The notes beneath the pieces were generated by a model. The model was not told where the DNA came from. It did not search any database and worked only from the letters and a program-made list of their open reading frames with translations. 64,000 nt of DNA from contig CANMCO010000001.1 in the NCBI GenBank assembly GCA_947496355.1, positions 186,001-250,000 on the forward strand. The letters are read 5' to 3'. The stretch is from an uncultured Aquimarina sp. Lineage in GTDB: Bacteria > Bacteroidota > Bacteroidia > Flavobacteriales > Flavobacteriaceae. Of the stretch, positions 19,940 through 32,708 are shown piece after piece (position 1 is the first letter of the stretch; every line of letters begins with the position of its first letter). Position numbers and translations under genes: made by a program.

Positions 19940-20709
19940 TGAATAGTAAGTTCCTTATATCCTGATGGTATTTTAAACGGAAAACTTACTCGAGCATTGT
20001 AATCTACCGCTTTATATTCTATTCTAATTCTGGTAATATGATTTTCTTGCAAGGCTTCAATGTCAATTTCCTTTGGAAAATCTTGATTTCCAACTTTTTG
20101 ATAACTACGATAATTAATGGTCAGATTTCTGTTTTCTTTAGGTTGTTTAAGTTGCTGAGTTGCCATTTTAAAACTACCCGGATGGATTAAAAATAATCGT
20201 TCAAATAAAGCTAGTTCTGTTTTTGGTTGTAATTGATATTGTTGCACTGCAATTGTTGCCTTATATTTATCTTTCCTTAAATTAAATAGTGCTTGCCCCA
20301 AAAGCATTTGTTGCACCTTATCAAAATCCAGATCCTCGGTACCTAGCCACTCGCTTAATACTTTAAAATCTCCTTCAAAATAAGTATTATTGATTTTCTC
20401 ATAATAGCTTACTTTTTCTGGTGTAATTAACACCTTTGCCAGCGGGATTATCATCTTAACACTAATCCAGATGGCTTTGTCTTTCTCCATTCTTAGCGTA
20501 ACAGATGGACTATAAGAATTTTTTCCATCATCATACTTAACCTTGAGCTTTGCATTAAGCGTTTCAAAATTAAAAGATTTATTATAGTGATTAGATATTA
20601 TCTTTTCTGCACTTAATTTTTTGACCTTTGATTCACTTAAGGCTTTGGTACCTTTACATGAACTAAGCACCAATATTGAAAAACAAAGAAGATAGAATAT
20701 TCGGTTCAT
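19936..20709 (-). CDS. DUF4292-type lipoprotein
   Basis: Lipobox LSSCKG; KAIWISVKMIIPLAKVLITPEKVSYYEKINNTYFEGDF. Confidence 0.8.
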   Translation of the reverse strand: MNRIFYLLCFSILVLSSCKGTKALSESKVKKLSAEKIISNHYNKSFNFETLNAKLKVKYDDGKNSYSPSVTLRMEKDKAIWISVKMIIPLAKVLITPEKVSYYEKINNTYFEGDFKVLSEWLGTEDLDFDKVQQMLLGQALFNLRKDKYKATIAVQQYQLQPKTELALFERLFLIHPGSFKMATQQLKQPKENRNLTINYRSYQKVGNQDFPKEIDIEALQENHITRIRIEYKAVDYNARVSFPFKIPSGYKELTIQ

Positions 20710-20715
20710 TAATCG

Positions 20716-22089
20716 TTATGACTTTTTCTGAAGTTGAATTGCCTTCTGTTCATATTCTGAAGCTTTTGTACTATCACCCATCTTTTGATATGCTTCGCTA
20801 ATTTGTATATAAAAATCTGATTCCATTTTCTGGTCATCAATAATATAATCAATACCAGATGTAAGTATATCTATTGCTTCTTGAGGTTTTTCGCGATTAA
20901 TAAGCGAAACTCCACTTATCAAATAAAAAATGGGCTGTGCAGGATACATTTCTATTGCTAATTCGCTACCAATTTCTGCTTTCTCATATCGCTTTAGATC
21001 TAATTGCAACAACAAAATCCTTTTTAACAATCCAAAATCATTGGCATTACTTTTTATACCTCTTTCATAAAAATTAAGCGCTTGCTCTTTCCTATCATTT
21101 TTATAATAAAAATGGCCCAGTTCTGTAAAAACCTTAGCGTTATCTGCACCTCCAGAGAGCAATGACATAATCTCTGTTAACTGGGGTTCATATTGTGGGT
21201 TTTTTTCTAAAAAAGGCAAGAAATCATTTATTACTTTATACTTAGATTCGGTATCTACTTTATCGCTTTGTAAAGCTATTTTCATTGAGGCGATAGCATC
21301 GTTAGTCTTATTGTCTTCTAGATAAAACTTATATAATGCCAAGTGTACCAATTCTGACTTTGGTTTCTTCTTTAAAAGTAATTTAGCCGTTGCGTATGCC
21401 TTATTTTTCTGATTGTCCTGACTGTATAAATATATGAGGTTAAGATAATTTTGTTCTACCTTAGGATTCTCTTTGATTTTGTTTTCTAATCGTGTAATCT
21501 GACTATTTGGATCAGTAATTTTGGATGTAATTCTTTTCCTTAACTGATTACGATATGAATCTATACCATATTCATCATTTAATTCATCTAAAACAGTTAA
21601 TGCATCATCATACCTTTTTTCAAGAAAATATAGATTAGCCAATTGCTCTTTGAACATAGAATTAAACACCACCAATTTTTCTACTACTCCAACCGATTCT
21701 TTGTACTTGCGTTGCTGAAAATAAACTTCATATAACAGTTCTAAAACGTATCTGTCATTAGGTTTAACCTTTAGTACTTTGTCAAAATTTTCTTCGGCTT
21801 TACTATATACCTTTATTTCTAAATAATTTTTACCTAGTTCTAGGTACAAATAATTAGGAGTTGGATCTATTTCTATACATTTTTCAAGTGCTTCTATAGC
21901 CTTGTCATAATTGGTAATGGCCTTTTGCTTTAGTGCTTCAAAAAAACTTTCCTGAAATTCGTCAGAAACATTTCCAAGATCATCGATATTAATATCCTGC
22001 TTGGGTTCTATTTCTTGGGAAAAGGACATGCCATTTCCTATCCCGAAGAATAAACCTAAAAAGCATATATATCTACAATATTTGATCAT
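20716..22089 (-). CDS. Tetratricopeptide repeat protein, exported
   Basis: Signal peptide and multiple TPR units. Confidence 0.85.
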   Translation of the reverse strand: MIKYCRYICFLGLFFGIGNGMSFSQEIEPKQDINIDDLGNVSDEFQESFFEALKQKAITNYDKAIEALEKCIEIDPTPNYLYLELGKNYLEIKVYSKAEENFDKVLKVKPNDRYVLELLYEVYFQQRKYKESVGVVEKLVVFNSMFKEQLANLYFLEKRYDDALTVLDELNDEYGIDSYRNQLRKRITSKITDPNSQITRLENKIKENPKVEQNYLNLIYLYSQDNQKNKAYATAKLLLKKKPKSELVHLALYKFYLEDNKTNDAIASMKIALQSDKVDTESKYKVINDFLPFLEKNPQYEPQLTEIMSLLSGGADNAKVFTELGHFYYKNDRKEQALNFYERGIKSNANDFGLLKRILLLQLDLKRYEKAEIGSELAIEMYPAQPIFYLISGVSLINREKPQEAIDILTSGIDYIIDDQKMESDFYIQISEAYQKMGDSTKASEYEQKAIQLQKKS

Positions 22090-22130
22090 AAAAATAACTT
22101 GAAGACGCTTCCTTATTGTTTCATCATAAA

Positions 22131-23147
22131 TTATTCCAAAACAGAATAATCTCCTATACTAATTGTAGTAAATTTTCCATCATACTTGGCATTATTACCT
22201 ATCATAGCATTGTCCAAGTTAGCATTTTTTATTATAGTTTTGGTTTGTACTAAGCTATTTTTAATAGTAGTATCTAGTACAGTACATCCATCTCCTATAG
22301 AAACATTTGGTCCTACGGTAGTATTTCGCAATGTAACATTTTCACCGATATAACATGGTGGAATTATAGTTGCATTTTCCTGAGTAATTGTATCACTTAC
22401 AAGTTGCACACCGTCTTTTTCTAAAAACCCTAACATTCTTGTGTTCGTTTCAACGGTAACATTTTTATTTCCACAATCCATCCACTCATCCACTTGGCCG
22501 GTAACAAACACTTTTCCGTCACTCATCATTCTTTTAATACCATCATTAATCTGGTATTCACCACCATTGATGATATTATTATCCAAAACGTACTGAAGTT
22601 CATTTTTTAGTACTGCTACATCTTTAAAATAATAAATCCCAATAACAGCAAGGTCTGACACAAACTTCTCTGGCTTTTCAACCAGTTCTACGATTTGATT
22701 TTTATCATTAAGCTGTACTACTCCGTAGGCTTCTGGTTGATCAACCTGTTTTACCCATATCACAGCATCTGCTTCTTTATCCAAATTAAAATCTGCACGA
22801 ATTAAGGTATCTGCATATGCTATAACCGCTGGTCCAGATAAGGATTCCTGAGCACACATGATGGCATGACCAGTACCTAATGGTTCATCTTGCCTATAAA
22901 TTGAAGCCTTAGCTCCAAGTCCTTCTGCCAATTCTGTAAGACTAGAGACTACATCATCTCCAAAAAAAGCAGGGTCTCCTAATACAAAGGCTATCTCTTC
23001 GATTGGTTCCCCTAAAACCTTGGCGATATCAGAAACTAATCGATGAACAATTGGTTCTCCGGCTACCGGAATTAAAGGTTTTGGAACGGTAAGCGTATGA
23101 GGTCTAAGTCTAGAACCTCTTCCTGCCATAGGTACAATAATTTTCAT
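22131..23147 (-). CDS. Sugar-phosphate nucleotidyltransferase
   Basis: IVPMAGRGSRLRPHTLTVPKPLIPVAGEPIV plus left-handed beta-helix C-terminus. Confidence 0.9.
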   Translation of the reverse strand: MKIIVPMAGRGSRLRPHTLTVPKPLIPVAGEPIVHRLVSDIAKVLGEPIEEIAFVLGDPAFFGDDVVSSLTELAEGLGAKASIYRQDEPLGTGHAIMCAQESLSGPAVIAYADTLIRADFNLDKEADAVIWVKQVDQPEAYGVVQLNDKNQIVELVEKPEKFVSDLAVIGIYYFKDVAVLKNELQYVLDNNIINGGEYQINDGIKRMMSDGKVFVTGQVDEWMDCGNKNVTVETNTRMLGFLEKDGVQLVSDTITQENATIIPPCYIGENVTLRNTTVGPNVSIGDGCTVLDTTIKNSLVQTKTIIKNANLDNAMIGNNAKYDGKFTTISIGDYSVLE

Positions 23148-23181
23148 TTGCTTTTATTGGTATATGATGGTTAATCTTTTA

Positions 23182-23616
23182 TTATTTTACTCCTGTGCTG
23201 CCAAATCCTCCTTCGCCTCTAGAGGTTTCAGAAAGTTCAGTAACTTCAAGCCATTCGGCACGTTCATGTTTGGCTATTACCATTTGCGCCACACGCTCTC
23301 CATTTTCTATGGTAAAATCCTGATTAGATAGATTCACTAATATCACACCTACTTCTCCTCTATAATCTGCATCAATGGTCCCTGGAGCATTAAGTACAGT
23401 GATTCCCTTTTTTGCTGCCAGCCCGCTGCGTGGTCTTACTTGTGCTTCGTAACCCACAGGTAACTCCATAAAAAGACCTGTTTTTATGATAGCACGTTCA
23501 AGCGGTTTTAGAGTTATCGATTCTGCTATATTTGCCCTAAGATCCATACCTGCAGAGGCAATCGTTTCGTAGTGGGGTAAATCGTGAGATGACTTGTTAA
23601 TTATTCTTATTTGCAT
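23182..23616 (-). CDS. dut: dUTP diphosphatase
   Basis: [52 protein letters not shown]. Confidence 0.97.
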   Translation of the reverse strand: MQIRIINKSSHDLPHYETIASAGMDLRANIAESITLKPLERAIIKTGLFMELPVGYEAQVRPRSGLAAKKGITVLNAPGTIDADYRGEVGVILVNLSNQDFTIENGERVAQMVIAKHERAEWLEVTELSETSRGEGGFGSTGVK

Positions 23617-23647
23617 ATTTACTTGTATACTCAGGATTTGTGAGTAG

Positions 23648-25102
23648 TTATTTCTTTAAAATCTGTTTTAATTCTCTTTTTTCAGAGGCGTACAAAATTA
23701 CTAAAAACACAAGTAACAACGGAATAGAAATCATATAATTACTATCAAAAACGTAAAATGATAAGATTGAAAAACCAATCGACAACATAAGGTATCCTCC
23801 TATCTTTTTCAAATTATAAGGTATAGGGTAATATTTCCTTCCAAAATACCAGGACAATACCATCATAGATCCATAAGCTGCCAAAGTTGCGATAGCCGAT
23901 CCTATATAGCTATATTTAGGAATTAATGCAAAATTAAGTCCTAGTGTAATCATTGCGCCTACAACAGAAATATACGCGCCAAATTTTGTTCTATCTGTAA
24001 TTTTGTACCAAACCGAAAGATTATGATAAATCCCTAAACAAAAATTTGCAAGTAGTATTATAGGCACTACGATCATCGCCTCCCAATATTCGGGCTTTCT
24101 AATCATGAACTGTTTCAATACATCAGAAAAAGTAACGATCACGATCAATATAAATGATCCAAAAATCACAAAATATTTTGTTATGGTTGCATAAGTTGTC
24201 GTTGCATTTTTCTCTTTAGCATGACTAAAAAAGAAGGGTTCGATCCCCATTCTAAAAGCTGTAGCAAATAATGTCATAAATAAGGCTAATTTATAACATG
24301 CTGCATAGGCCCCAGAATCAAACAAACCTTGTTCTGAACCTAAAATTGTTTCTAATAAAATTTTATCAAAACTTTCATTAATAGCAAACGCAACACCAGA
24401 GATCAATATCGGGGTTCCGTAATTAATCATTCTACCCCATAATTCTTTATCAAACTCATATTTTACTTTAAAGTAAAAAGGAGCCATTAATAAGAGGGTA
24501 AAGCCGCTAGCTAATACATTTGCAATTAAAATATATTGGATTTGAAAATCTTCTATATAGATTCCTTTTAACACTTCCACTTTTTCGGAAAGGTTTGGTA
24601 AAAATATAAGAAAGAAGATATTGAAACTAACATTAATGACAACGTTAATAACCTTAATTACAGAATATCGAATAGGTCTTTCTTGGGCACGCAAACTTGC
24701 AAAAGGAATAATGACCAAGGCATCTAATGCCAGGATTAGTATTACATAGATTAAGAACTCTTTATCAATACCCAGAAGTGATGCTATGATGTCTTGTGAA
24801 AAAACTGAAATGATAACAAAGAGCAAAGTAGTTACGGTCATTGAAATAGATGTTGTACTCGTCACTTTTTTCTTATAATGATCTATATTCCAAAATCTAA
24901 AAAAAGAGGTCTCCATACCGTAGGCCAGTACGACATTAAAAACTACCATCCATGAAAATAAAATGGTTACTCGCCCAAACGATATCGGTCCGTCTAGATA
25001 TTTGGTGTGCACAATAACCAACAAAAAAGACAACATGCGTGGGAGCACAGTTGCTAATCCGTAGATAAAGGTTTGCTTAAATAATTTCTGAAATATGCTC
25101 AA
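23648..25102 (-). CDS. Polysaccharide/oligosaccharide flippase (MATE/MVF-type)
   Basis: 484 aa, ~14 [24 protein letters not shown]. Confidence 0.88.
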   Translation of the reverse strand: MSIFQKLFKQTFIYGLATVLPRMLSFLLVIVHTKYLDGPISFGRVTILFSWMVVFNVVLAYGMETSFFRFWNIDHYKKKVTSTTSISMTVTTLLFVIISVFSQDIIASLLGIDKEFLIYVILILALDALVIIPFASLRAQERPIRYSVIKVINVVINVSFNIFFLIFLPNLSEKVEVLKGIYIEDFQIQYILIANVLASGFTLLLMAPFYFKVKYEFDKELWGRMINYGTPILISGVAFAINESFDKILLETILGSEQGLFDSGAYAACYKLALFMTLFATAFRMGIEPFFFSHAKEKNATTTYATITKYFVIFGSFILIVIVTFSDVLKQFMIRKPEYWEAMIVVPIILLANFCLGIYHNLSVWYKITDRTKFGAYISVVGAMITLGLNFALIPKYSYIGSAIATLAAYGSMMVLSWYFGRKYYPIPYNLKKIGGYLMLSIGFSILSFYVFDSNYMISIPLLLVFLVILYASEKRELKQILKK

Positions 25103-25262
25103 CTGGTGGTCTAATTGTAACTGTAAAAATACAATTTTTTATCACCTTTACTAGCTTAGGTATTTACTAGCGCTTTTTGGGCTATTATTTTATTATTTTT
25201 TAAGGGATAGATCGAATTTGCAAATAATCACTTATTGTAAATACGTAACCAATTATAATTGC

Positions 25263-25718
25263 TCATTTCTCGGGTAAATTATCTATTTTGAAATGCCCCT
25301 GCGCATCATCCTTGGTGTACGTAACAACACATTCATTGTCCTTGAGTCTAAAGGGTATTCTTTCTATACCAGTCACTGTATTTTTGAATTCCTTCTTGGG
25401 ATCATCACTCATAATAAGATCGTTATCTCTTTTTGGATATATATATCGCCCTTTATAAACAGACGTATCAGTATCAAGAATGAGAGTAATCTTTTTTCCT
25501 TTGAAATAGGCAAAATCCAATGTTAACTTAGCGGTTGCATCTGCGGGAATATAAACAGTAAAACCTGCCTCATTATCTGCATCTGTCCATTTCTCGAAGT
25601 ATGCCTTATCGATCCGGATCGGTGGTGTAGTATCCATTTTTTGACTGGTTGCGCATTGTGTATGTGTAGCAAGTAGTACTAGAACACAAACTTTGGTAAA
25701 TATAGCTTTCAAATTCAT
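25263..25718 (-). CDS. Hypothetical lipoprotein
   Basis: VLVLLATHTQCATS lipobox-like signal; no family recognised. Confidence 0.55.
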   Translation of the reverse strand: MNLKAIFTKVCVLVLLATHTQCATSQKMDTTPPIRIDKAYFEKWTDADNEAGFTVYIPADATAKLTLDFAYFKGKKITLILDTDTSVYKGRYIYPKRDNDLIMSDDPKKEFKNTVTGIERIPFRLKDNECVVTYTKDDAQGHFKIDNLPEK

Positions 25719-25832
25719 TGTTTCATTCGTTTATCTATTGTTTTAAAAACAAAACTGATGCCAAAGAGTAAATAAGTTCCCAAATTGATCAATGAAAAGA
25801 TATTAATATTTATAATTCTTGTAAAAATATAC

Positions 25833-26861
25833 TTAAATCACTTTAAATATTTTGAGGGTTGTATATAAAAAGGTTATTACTAGACAAATATTATAAAGAG
25901 TTGCGGATGTTTTCCCTTCTTTTTTAGTAGATGGGAGTAAATTAACAAAAGTCGTCGCTATAAATAAAAGAGTTAATTCCGCTGTGAATATTCCAAATAA
26001 TTTTCTAAAAAAATCTAACTCTTTAAACAAAATCCAAGGAGCAATAAGAAATGTAATAAATGATAAAAGTATCCCTGCGACGAAAATGTTTTGAAATACT
26101 AATTTTCTTCTTGAATATTTTTTGTGAAAATATTTAATATTCATATTTAACACATTAGAAAAAGATAAGTGCATATAATCTCCAGGTATATCTACAAATT
26201 CCTTCTTAAACTTACAGTGTCTTTTAACTTTACATATAAAAATATTATCAAGCTGGTTTGTGTCTTTAGAAATTGAATACTGAAAAAGCTTACCAGAATA
26301 TAGATTAGTTTTTTCGTTTCCTGCGACTAAGATATCAATGTATGTTTCTTTAACTCCATTATTTCTTAAAATTGATTTCGAAGGACTATCGAATTCGGAG
26401 GTTTTTACTATTTCTCCCTTTAAATAATAATGCCAATAATTGGAAAACCTTAAGGTTTTAATATACAGATCAAGTCTAAGTAATCTAACAAAACTATGTG
26501 CAAGAAATCCCAAAGAATATGGAACTGATAATGATAAAATAATAAATATAAGAAAGTTAATTAAGTTATCGTTACTGATGATGTTCTGCTCTAAATTTTC
26601 TAAACCAGTATTAAATAGTTTAGAAATATATTGCAAAAAGTGAACTACAGCACCTTCTTCAATTGCATTGTTATATATGTATATTGTAATAGTCTGAGCA
26701 AAAATACCCCAAAAGATTGTGGTTATAATTCGATCCGAAAAAGACCCTTGCTGAAACTGCTTTGTAAAATACTTGGCATAATATGCTCGCCTTATTATTA
26801 TCCCAGGAAAAACTATGAACACTATTAATAAGACGGAACTTATAGCTATTTTTAGTTCCAC
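25833..26861 (-). CDS. Polytopic membrane protein, possibly DUF6338-like
   Basis: ELKIAISSVLLIVFIVFPGIIIRRAYYAKYF plus central soluble insert; pairs with 26871-27116. Confidence 0.55.
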   Translation of the reverse strand: MELKIAISSVLLIVFIVFPGIIIRRAYYAKYFTKQFQQGSFSDRIITTIFWGIFAQTITIYIYNNAIEEGAVVHFLQYISKLFNTGLENLEQNIISNDNLINFLIFIILSLSVPYSLGFLAHSFVRLLRLDLYIKTLRFSNYWHYYLKGEIVKTSEFDSPSKSILRNNGVKETYIDILVAGNEKTNLYSGKLFQYSISKDTNQLDNIFICKVKRHCKFKKEFVDIPGDYMHLSFSNVLNMNIKYFHKKYSRRKLVFQNIFVAGILLSFITFLIAPWILFKELDFFRKLFGIFTAELTLLFIATTFVNLLPSTKKEGKTSATLYNICLVITFLYTTLKIFKVI

Positions 26862-26870
26862 TTATTAAAG

Positions 26871-27116
26871 TTATAATCCAGAAGTAGTATATACTTTAAA
26901 TTTAACTACTTCATCTACTATCACGTCAGCTTCCTCCTTTTTGTTATCATTCCTTAAAGTTTCGATTGCTTCATCATAAGCAGCACTTACCTTGGGATCA
27001 GATAATAATTCTTCCGTATATATGTCTGATAAAGATTTGTCATCAAAGATCATTTGAAGAACGTTAATAACATTATCTTGAACTAACCTAAAGCCTTTAA
27101 TCGTGTTTTTTAACAT
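26871..27116 (-). CDS. Hypothetical small protein
   Basis: 81 aa, 9 bp upstream of the membrane protein gene. Confidence 0.5.
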   Translation of the reverse strand: MLKNTIKGFRLVQDNVINVLQMIFDDKSLSDIYTEELLSDPKVSAAYDEAIETLRNDNKKEEADVIVDEVVKFKVYTTSGL

Positions 27117-27467
27117 CTTTAACGGTTTTTATTTGACTTAAATATAATACTTTTTTTAATCTAAACTGTTATTTAAGTAAAAAATTATCGCATTGTAAAT
27201 ATGTCTTAAAGTTAAATAACATTAGGGATATCAATCTTTGACTTATACCTTTATAATATTTAACCATTACTATTTATATATAAGTACGTGTACATCAAGA
27301 AAATGTTACACCTTGATTAGTTAAATATTAGCTAATACTAAGTTAATTATTTATATCCTCTTTGACGCTTAAGGGTAAAAAATGTTTTTTAACGATATGG
27401 TTTTCCCATAATTTAATTATGGGAATTTTCTCACAAATTTATGCTGGCTCTTCAAAAACATAAAAAA

Positions 27468-27493
27468 AGCCTCATAAGTTTACTTATGAGGCT
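27468..27493 (-). terminator. Terminator of atpG
   Basis: agcctcataagt-tt-acttatgaggct 12-bp stem with T7 tail on minus. Confidence 0.85.
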
Positions 27494-27515
27494 ATATATA
27501 ATTTGAAATAATGTA

Positions 27516-28376
27516 TTAATTATTCAATGCTTCTGCACCACCAACAATCTCTAAGATCTCGTTAGTAATAGCAGCTTGTCTTGCTTTGTTGTAAGACAAC
27601 TTAAGTGCGTCTCTTAGTTCTGTAGCATTATCGGTAGCCTTATGCATTGCTGTCATACGCGCACCGTGCTCAGATGCAAATGAATCACGAATTGCCTTAT
27701 ACAATTGTGTTTTAAGCGACTTAGGAATCAACTGCTCTACAATCTCCTCTTTTGCCGGCTCAAAAATATAATCAATATTGGATGCTGTTGCATTTTCTAC
27801 TGGAACGATTGGCAAAAACTGTTCTGTAGTAACATCTTGCGTAGCTGCATTTCTAAACTTATTATACACGATAACAATCTTGTCATAAGAACCACTAGTA
27901 AACAACTGCATTAATTCTTCAGCAATGTTTGCAACGTTTGCAAAAGTAAGGTCATCAAAGACTTCACTTTTATTGGCAACTACTGTATGCGTTTTGGACA
28001 CTACATCATTAACCTTTTTACCAACGGTAACAAAATCAACTTGCTTTCCACTATACTCATTTTCATATAGGTCCCTTACCGCTTTAACGATATTTGTGTT
28101 AAAAGCACCGGCCAAACCACGATTAGAAGCAATTGCTACCACTAATACTTTATTTACTTCACGTTGCTCTGCATAGGCACTACCACTATCTCCTTCTAGA
28201 GAAGCGCTTAAGCTTTGTAATAACTCTGTAAGTTTATCTGCATAAGGACGCATAGCTGTAATCGCCATCTGTGCCTTGTTCAACTTTGCGGCAGATACCA
28301 TTTTCATGGCACTGGTGATTTGCATCGTTGAAGATACAGAGGTAATCCTATTACGTAATTCTTTTAAATTTGCCAT
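27516..28376 (-). CDS. atpG: ATP synthase F1 gamma subunit
   Basis: LKELRNRITSVSSTMQITSAMKMVSAAKLNKAQ; RQAAITNEILEIVGGAEAL. Confidence 0.97.
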   Translation of the reverse strand: MANLKELRNRITSVSSTMQITSAMKMVSAAKLNKAQMAITAMRPYADKLTELLQSLSASLEGDSGSAYAEQREVNKVLVVAIASNRGLAGAFNTNIVKAVRDLYENEYSGKQVDFVTVGKKVNDVVSKTHTVVANKSEVFDDLTFANVANIAEELMQLFTSGSYDKIVIVYNKFRNAATQDVTTEQFLPIVPVENATASNIDYIFEPAKEEIVEQLIPKSLKTQLYKAIRDSFASEHGARMTAMHKATDNATELRDALKLSYNKARQAAITNEILEIVGGAEALNN

Positions 28377-28501
28377 TTTTCTTAGTATTGAGTATTGAGT
28401 AGTTAGTAGATAGTACTTCCTAAAACAACACCTTTCTAATATTATAACTTTATATAAAATACAGAGTACTAAAAATCTTAATACTCTGTACTCAATACTA
28501 T

Positions 28502-30079
28502 TTACTTATATTTTGCTGATATCTCTTTACAAGCAGACAACAATACATCAGTTACTTCGTCTGTAAGTTTTCCAGCTTTTAGAGTATCTAAAGTATCTCT
28601 ATGCTTAGCATTAAGATATTCTATGAAGTCACTTTCAAATTCTTTTATTTTGTTTACAGGAACGTCTCTTAACAAGTTTTTAGATCCTGCATAGATAATC
28701 GCAATCTGATCTTCTACAGTATAAGGATCATTTTGAGCTTGCTTTAAGATTTCAACATTACGCTTTCCTTTTTCGATTACGTTTAATGTTGCTGCATCAA
28801 GGTCAGAACCAAACTTAGCAAATGCTTCTAGTTCACGGAACTGGGCCTGGTCAAGCTTTAAGGTACCTGCAACTTTCTTCATTGATTTGATCTGTGCAGA
28901 TCCACCAACACGTGATACAGAGATACCAACGTTAATTGCCGGACGAACACCAGAGTTAAATAAGTCTGAAGTTAAGAATATCTGCCCATCCGTAATCGAG
29001 ATTACGTTTGTTGGGATATATGCTGATACATCACCTGCTTGTGTTTCGATAATTGGTAAAGCCGTTAATGATCCACCACCTTTTACTTTATCTTTTAAAG
29101 AATCAGGAAGGTCATTCATATCTTTAGCAATACCATCATCTGCAATAACTTTTGCTGCACGCTCTAACAACCTAGAGTGAAGGTAAAATACATCTCCAGG
29201 ATACGCCTCACGACCTGGTGGACGACGTAATAATAATGATACCTCACGATATGCTACCGCTTGTTTTGATAAATCATCATAGATAATTAATGCAGGACGA
29301 CCAGTATCTCTAAAATACTCACCGATAGCTGCACCAGCAAATGGAGCATATACCTGCATTGGAGCAGGATCTGAAGCATTAGCAGCTACGATAGTCGTAT
29401 ACGCCATGGCTCCTTTATCTTCTAATACTTTAGCGATTAGTGCAACTGTAGATGCTTTTTGCCCAATGGCAACATAGATACAGTATACCGGCTCACCAGC
29501 ATCATAAAATTCTTTTTGGTTAAGAATTGTATCAATACAAACTGTTGTTTTACCAGTCTGACGGTCACCAATTACTAACTCACGTTGCCCTCTTCCGATT
29601 GGCACCATGGCATCGATTGATTTAATCCCTGTTTGAAGTGGTTCTGTTACCGGTTGACGGAAAATTACACCAGGAGCTTTACGCTCTAATGGCATTTCAA
29701 ACGTTTCACCTTCTATTGGACCTTTACCATCGATTGGATTACCTAGGGTGCCTACTACACGTCCTACGATTCCTTCTCCAACGTTAATAGATGCAATACG
29801 TTGCGTACGCTTCACTGTTGCACCTTCTTTAACATCTGTATAAGGTCCTAAAAGTACCACCCCAACATTATCCTCTTCAAGGTTAAGTACGATACCTTCT
29901 AATCCAGAATCGAATTGTACCAATTCTCCATATTGAGCATTAGATAATCCGTATACACGAGCGATACCATCACCTATCTGTAATACAGTACCTACCTCTT
30001 CTAATGAAGCTGATGCTTCAAATCCAGATAATTGTTGTTTTAATATTGCTGATACTTCAGCAGGGTTCACTTCTGCCAT
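28502..30079 (-). CDS. atpA: ATP synthase F1 alpha subunit
   Basis: [19 protein letters not shown] Walker [29 protein letters not shown]. Confidence 0.98.
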   Translation of the reverse strand: MAEVNPAEVSAILKQQLSGFEASASLEEVGTVLQIGDGIARVYGLSNAQYGELVQFDSGLEGIVLNLEEDNVGVVLLGPYTDVKEGATVKRTQRIASINVGEGIVGRVVGTLGNPIDGKGPIEGETFEMPLERKAPGVIFRQPVTEPLQTGIKSIDAMVPIGRGQRELVIGDRQTGKTTVCIDTILNQKEFYDAGEPVYCIYVAIGQKASTVALIAKVLEDKGAMAYTTIVAANASDPAPMQVYAPFAGAAIGEYFRDTGRPALIIYDDLSKQAVAYREVSLLLRRPPGREAYPGDVFYLHSRLLERAAKVIADDGIAKDMNDLPDSLKDKVKGGGSLTALPIIETQAGDVSAYIPTNVISITDGQIFLTSDLFNSGVRPAINVGISVSRVGGSAQIKSMKKVAGTLKLDQAQFRELEAFAKFGSDLDAATLNVIEKGKRNVEILKQAQNDPYTVEDQIAIIYAGSKNLLRDVPVNKIKEFESDFIEYLNAKHRDTLDTLKAGKLTDEVTDVLLSACKEISAKYK

Positions 30080-30154
30080 TTTATAGTAATTTAGAAGAAT
30101 AAGCTTTACTACTCATTCTCTTATTATTAATATTTATTATAATTAAAGTAATTA

Positions 30155-30682
30155 TTAATTACTTAATTCTCTTTTTAATGTTGTAAGCTTATTTGCTATA
30201 CTGGCGTTGTATTGCAAATCTCCTACTCTAAGAATAAATCCACCAATAATACTTTCGTCGATAATATTCTCTATAGTCGCTTCGTTTCCTGTAAGCTCCT
30301 TTACCTTAGCTTGTACCTTTGCACCTAACGCTTTATCCAAAGGCACTGCTGTTGTTACTTTTGCAACTTGAGTATTATTTAACTGATCGAATAAAACGAT
30401 GTATTGTTTGGCAACATCTGCCAACAACTCTACTCTTTTGTTCTCTAACAGGGTATCAAAAAGCTTTTGTGTAATGTCACCAGTACTTTTAAAAATCTCA
30501 CGTAACGAGGCAAGTTTTATCTCACTTTTAATCAGCGGGCTATTTAATACCATTCTGAGCTCGGCGCTATTATCTGCGGTAGCGATAATACTTTGCATGT
30601 CCTTTTGAACATCTTCAGTCGCTTTTTTATCTTGAGCCAAACTCAAAACTGCCTTTGCATAACGTATTGCTGCTCTACTCAT
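30155..30682 (-). CDS. atpH: ATP synthase F1 delta subunit
   Basis: RYAKAVLSLAQDKK; IDESIIGGFILRVGDLQYNASI. Confidence 0.95.
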   Translation of the reverse strand: MSRAAIRYAKAVLSLAQDKKATEDVQKDMQSIIATADNSAELRMVLNSPLIKSEIKLASLREIFKSTGDITQKLFDTLLENKRVELLADVAKQYIVLFDQLNNTQVAKVTTAVPLDKALGAKVQAKVKELTGNEATIENIIDESIIGGFILRVGDLQYNASIANKLTTLKRELSN

Positions 30683-30688
30683 GTATGA

Positions 30689-31189
30689 TTATTTTAAAGT
30701 AACATCTCCTAACATAGACGCTACCAACTCTAGTTGCTTGTCTTTGTTATCCAATTCTTTTCTTACTACTTTTTCTGCAATCTCTACAGAAAGTCCAGCT
30801 ACCTGACTTTTAAGCTCGGCAATTGCAGCTTTCTTTTCACTAGCTATAGTAGCTTGTGCTTGTGCTACAATCTTATCAGCCTCTGCCTGTGCTTCTGATT
30901 TGGCATCAGAAATCATATTTTCTTTAAGCTGTCTTGCTTCTTTAAGCATCCCGTCACGTTCTGCTCTAGCTTCATTTAAGATTCGCTCATTATCTGCCTG
31001 AAGGTTTTGCATTTCTTTCTTAGCTTCTTCTGCAGACTCTAATGCATTTTTAATTCCTTCTTCTCTATTATTTAAAGAATCCAAAATTGGTTTCCAGGCA
31101 TACTTTCTTAATAAAAAGAGTAATACTAAAAGTATTAATGCTTGCCAGAAAAATAGTCCGAATGAAAAATCATTAATTAATTTATCCAT
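30689..31189 (-). CDS. atpF: ATP synthase Fo subunit b
   Basis: N-terminal TM plus long amphipathic helix; operon position. Confidence 0.95.
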   Translation of the reverse strand: MDKLINDFSFGLFFWQALILLVLLFLLRKYAWKPILDSLNNREEGIKNALESAEEAKKEMQNLQADNERILNEARAERDGMLKEARQLKENMISDAKSEAQAEADKIVAQAQATIASEKKAAIAELKSQVAGLSVEIAEKVVRKELDNKDKQLELVASMLGDVTLK

Positions 31190-31234
31190 TTCTTATATGC
31201 TTAATTATTTTGTCTAATCTCTAACTTTTATAAT

Positions 31235-31271
31235 AATTACTACCTACAACCAACCGTTGCAGGTAGTAATT
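31235..31271 (-). promoter_or_regulatory. Intercistronic hairpin between atpE and atpF
   Basis: 16-bp stem, loop 5 nt: aattactacctacaac-caacc-gttgcaggtagtaatt; the single mismatch is G.U in the minus (mRNA) sense. Confidence 0.65.
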
Positions 31272-31280
31272 TAGAATTTC

Positions 31281-32586
<1,306 letters not shown>

Positions 32587-32708
32587 TACGTATAGAATTT
32601 CGGTTCCTAAATTTCCGTGCAAATGTACATAATTAAGTTAGATTCTTAAACTATTTTAGTTAAATAAGTTTGAGTATTCGAAAAAACCAAAAAAAGCCTG
32701 TAAATCAA

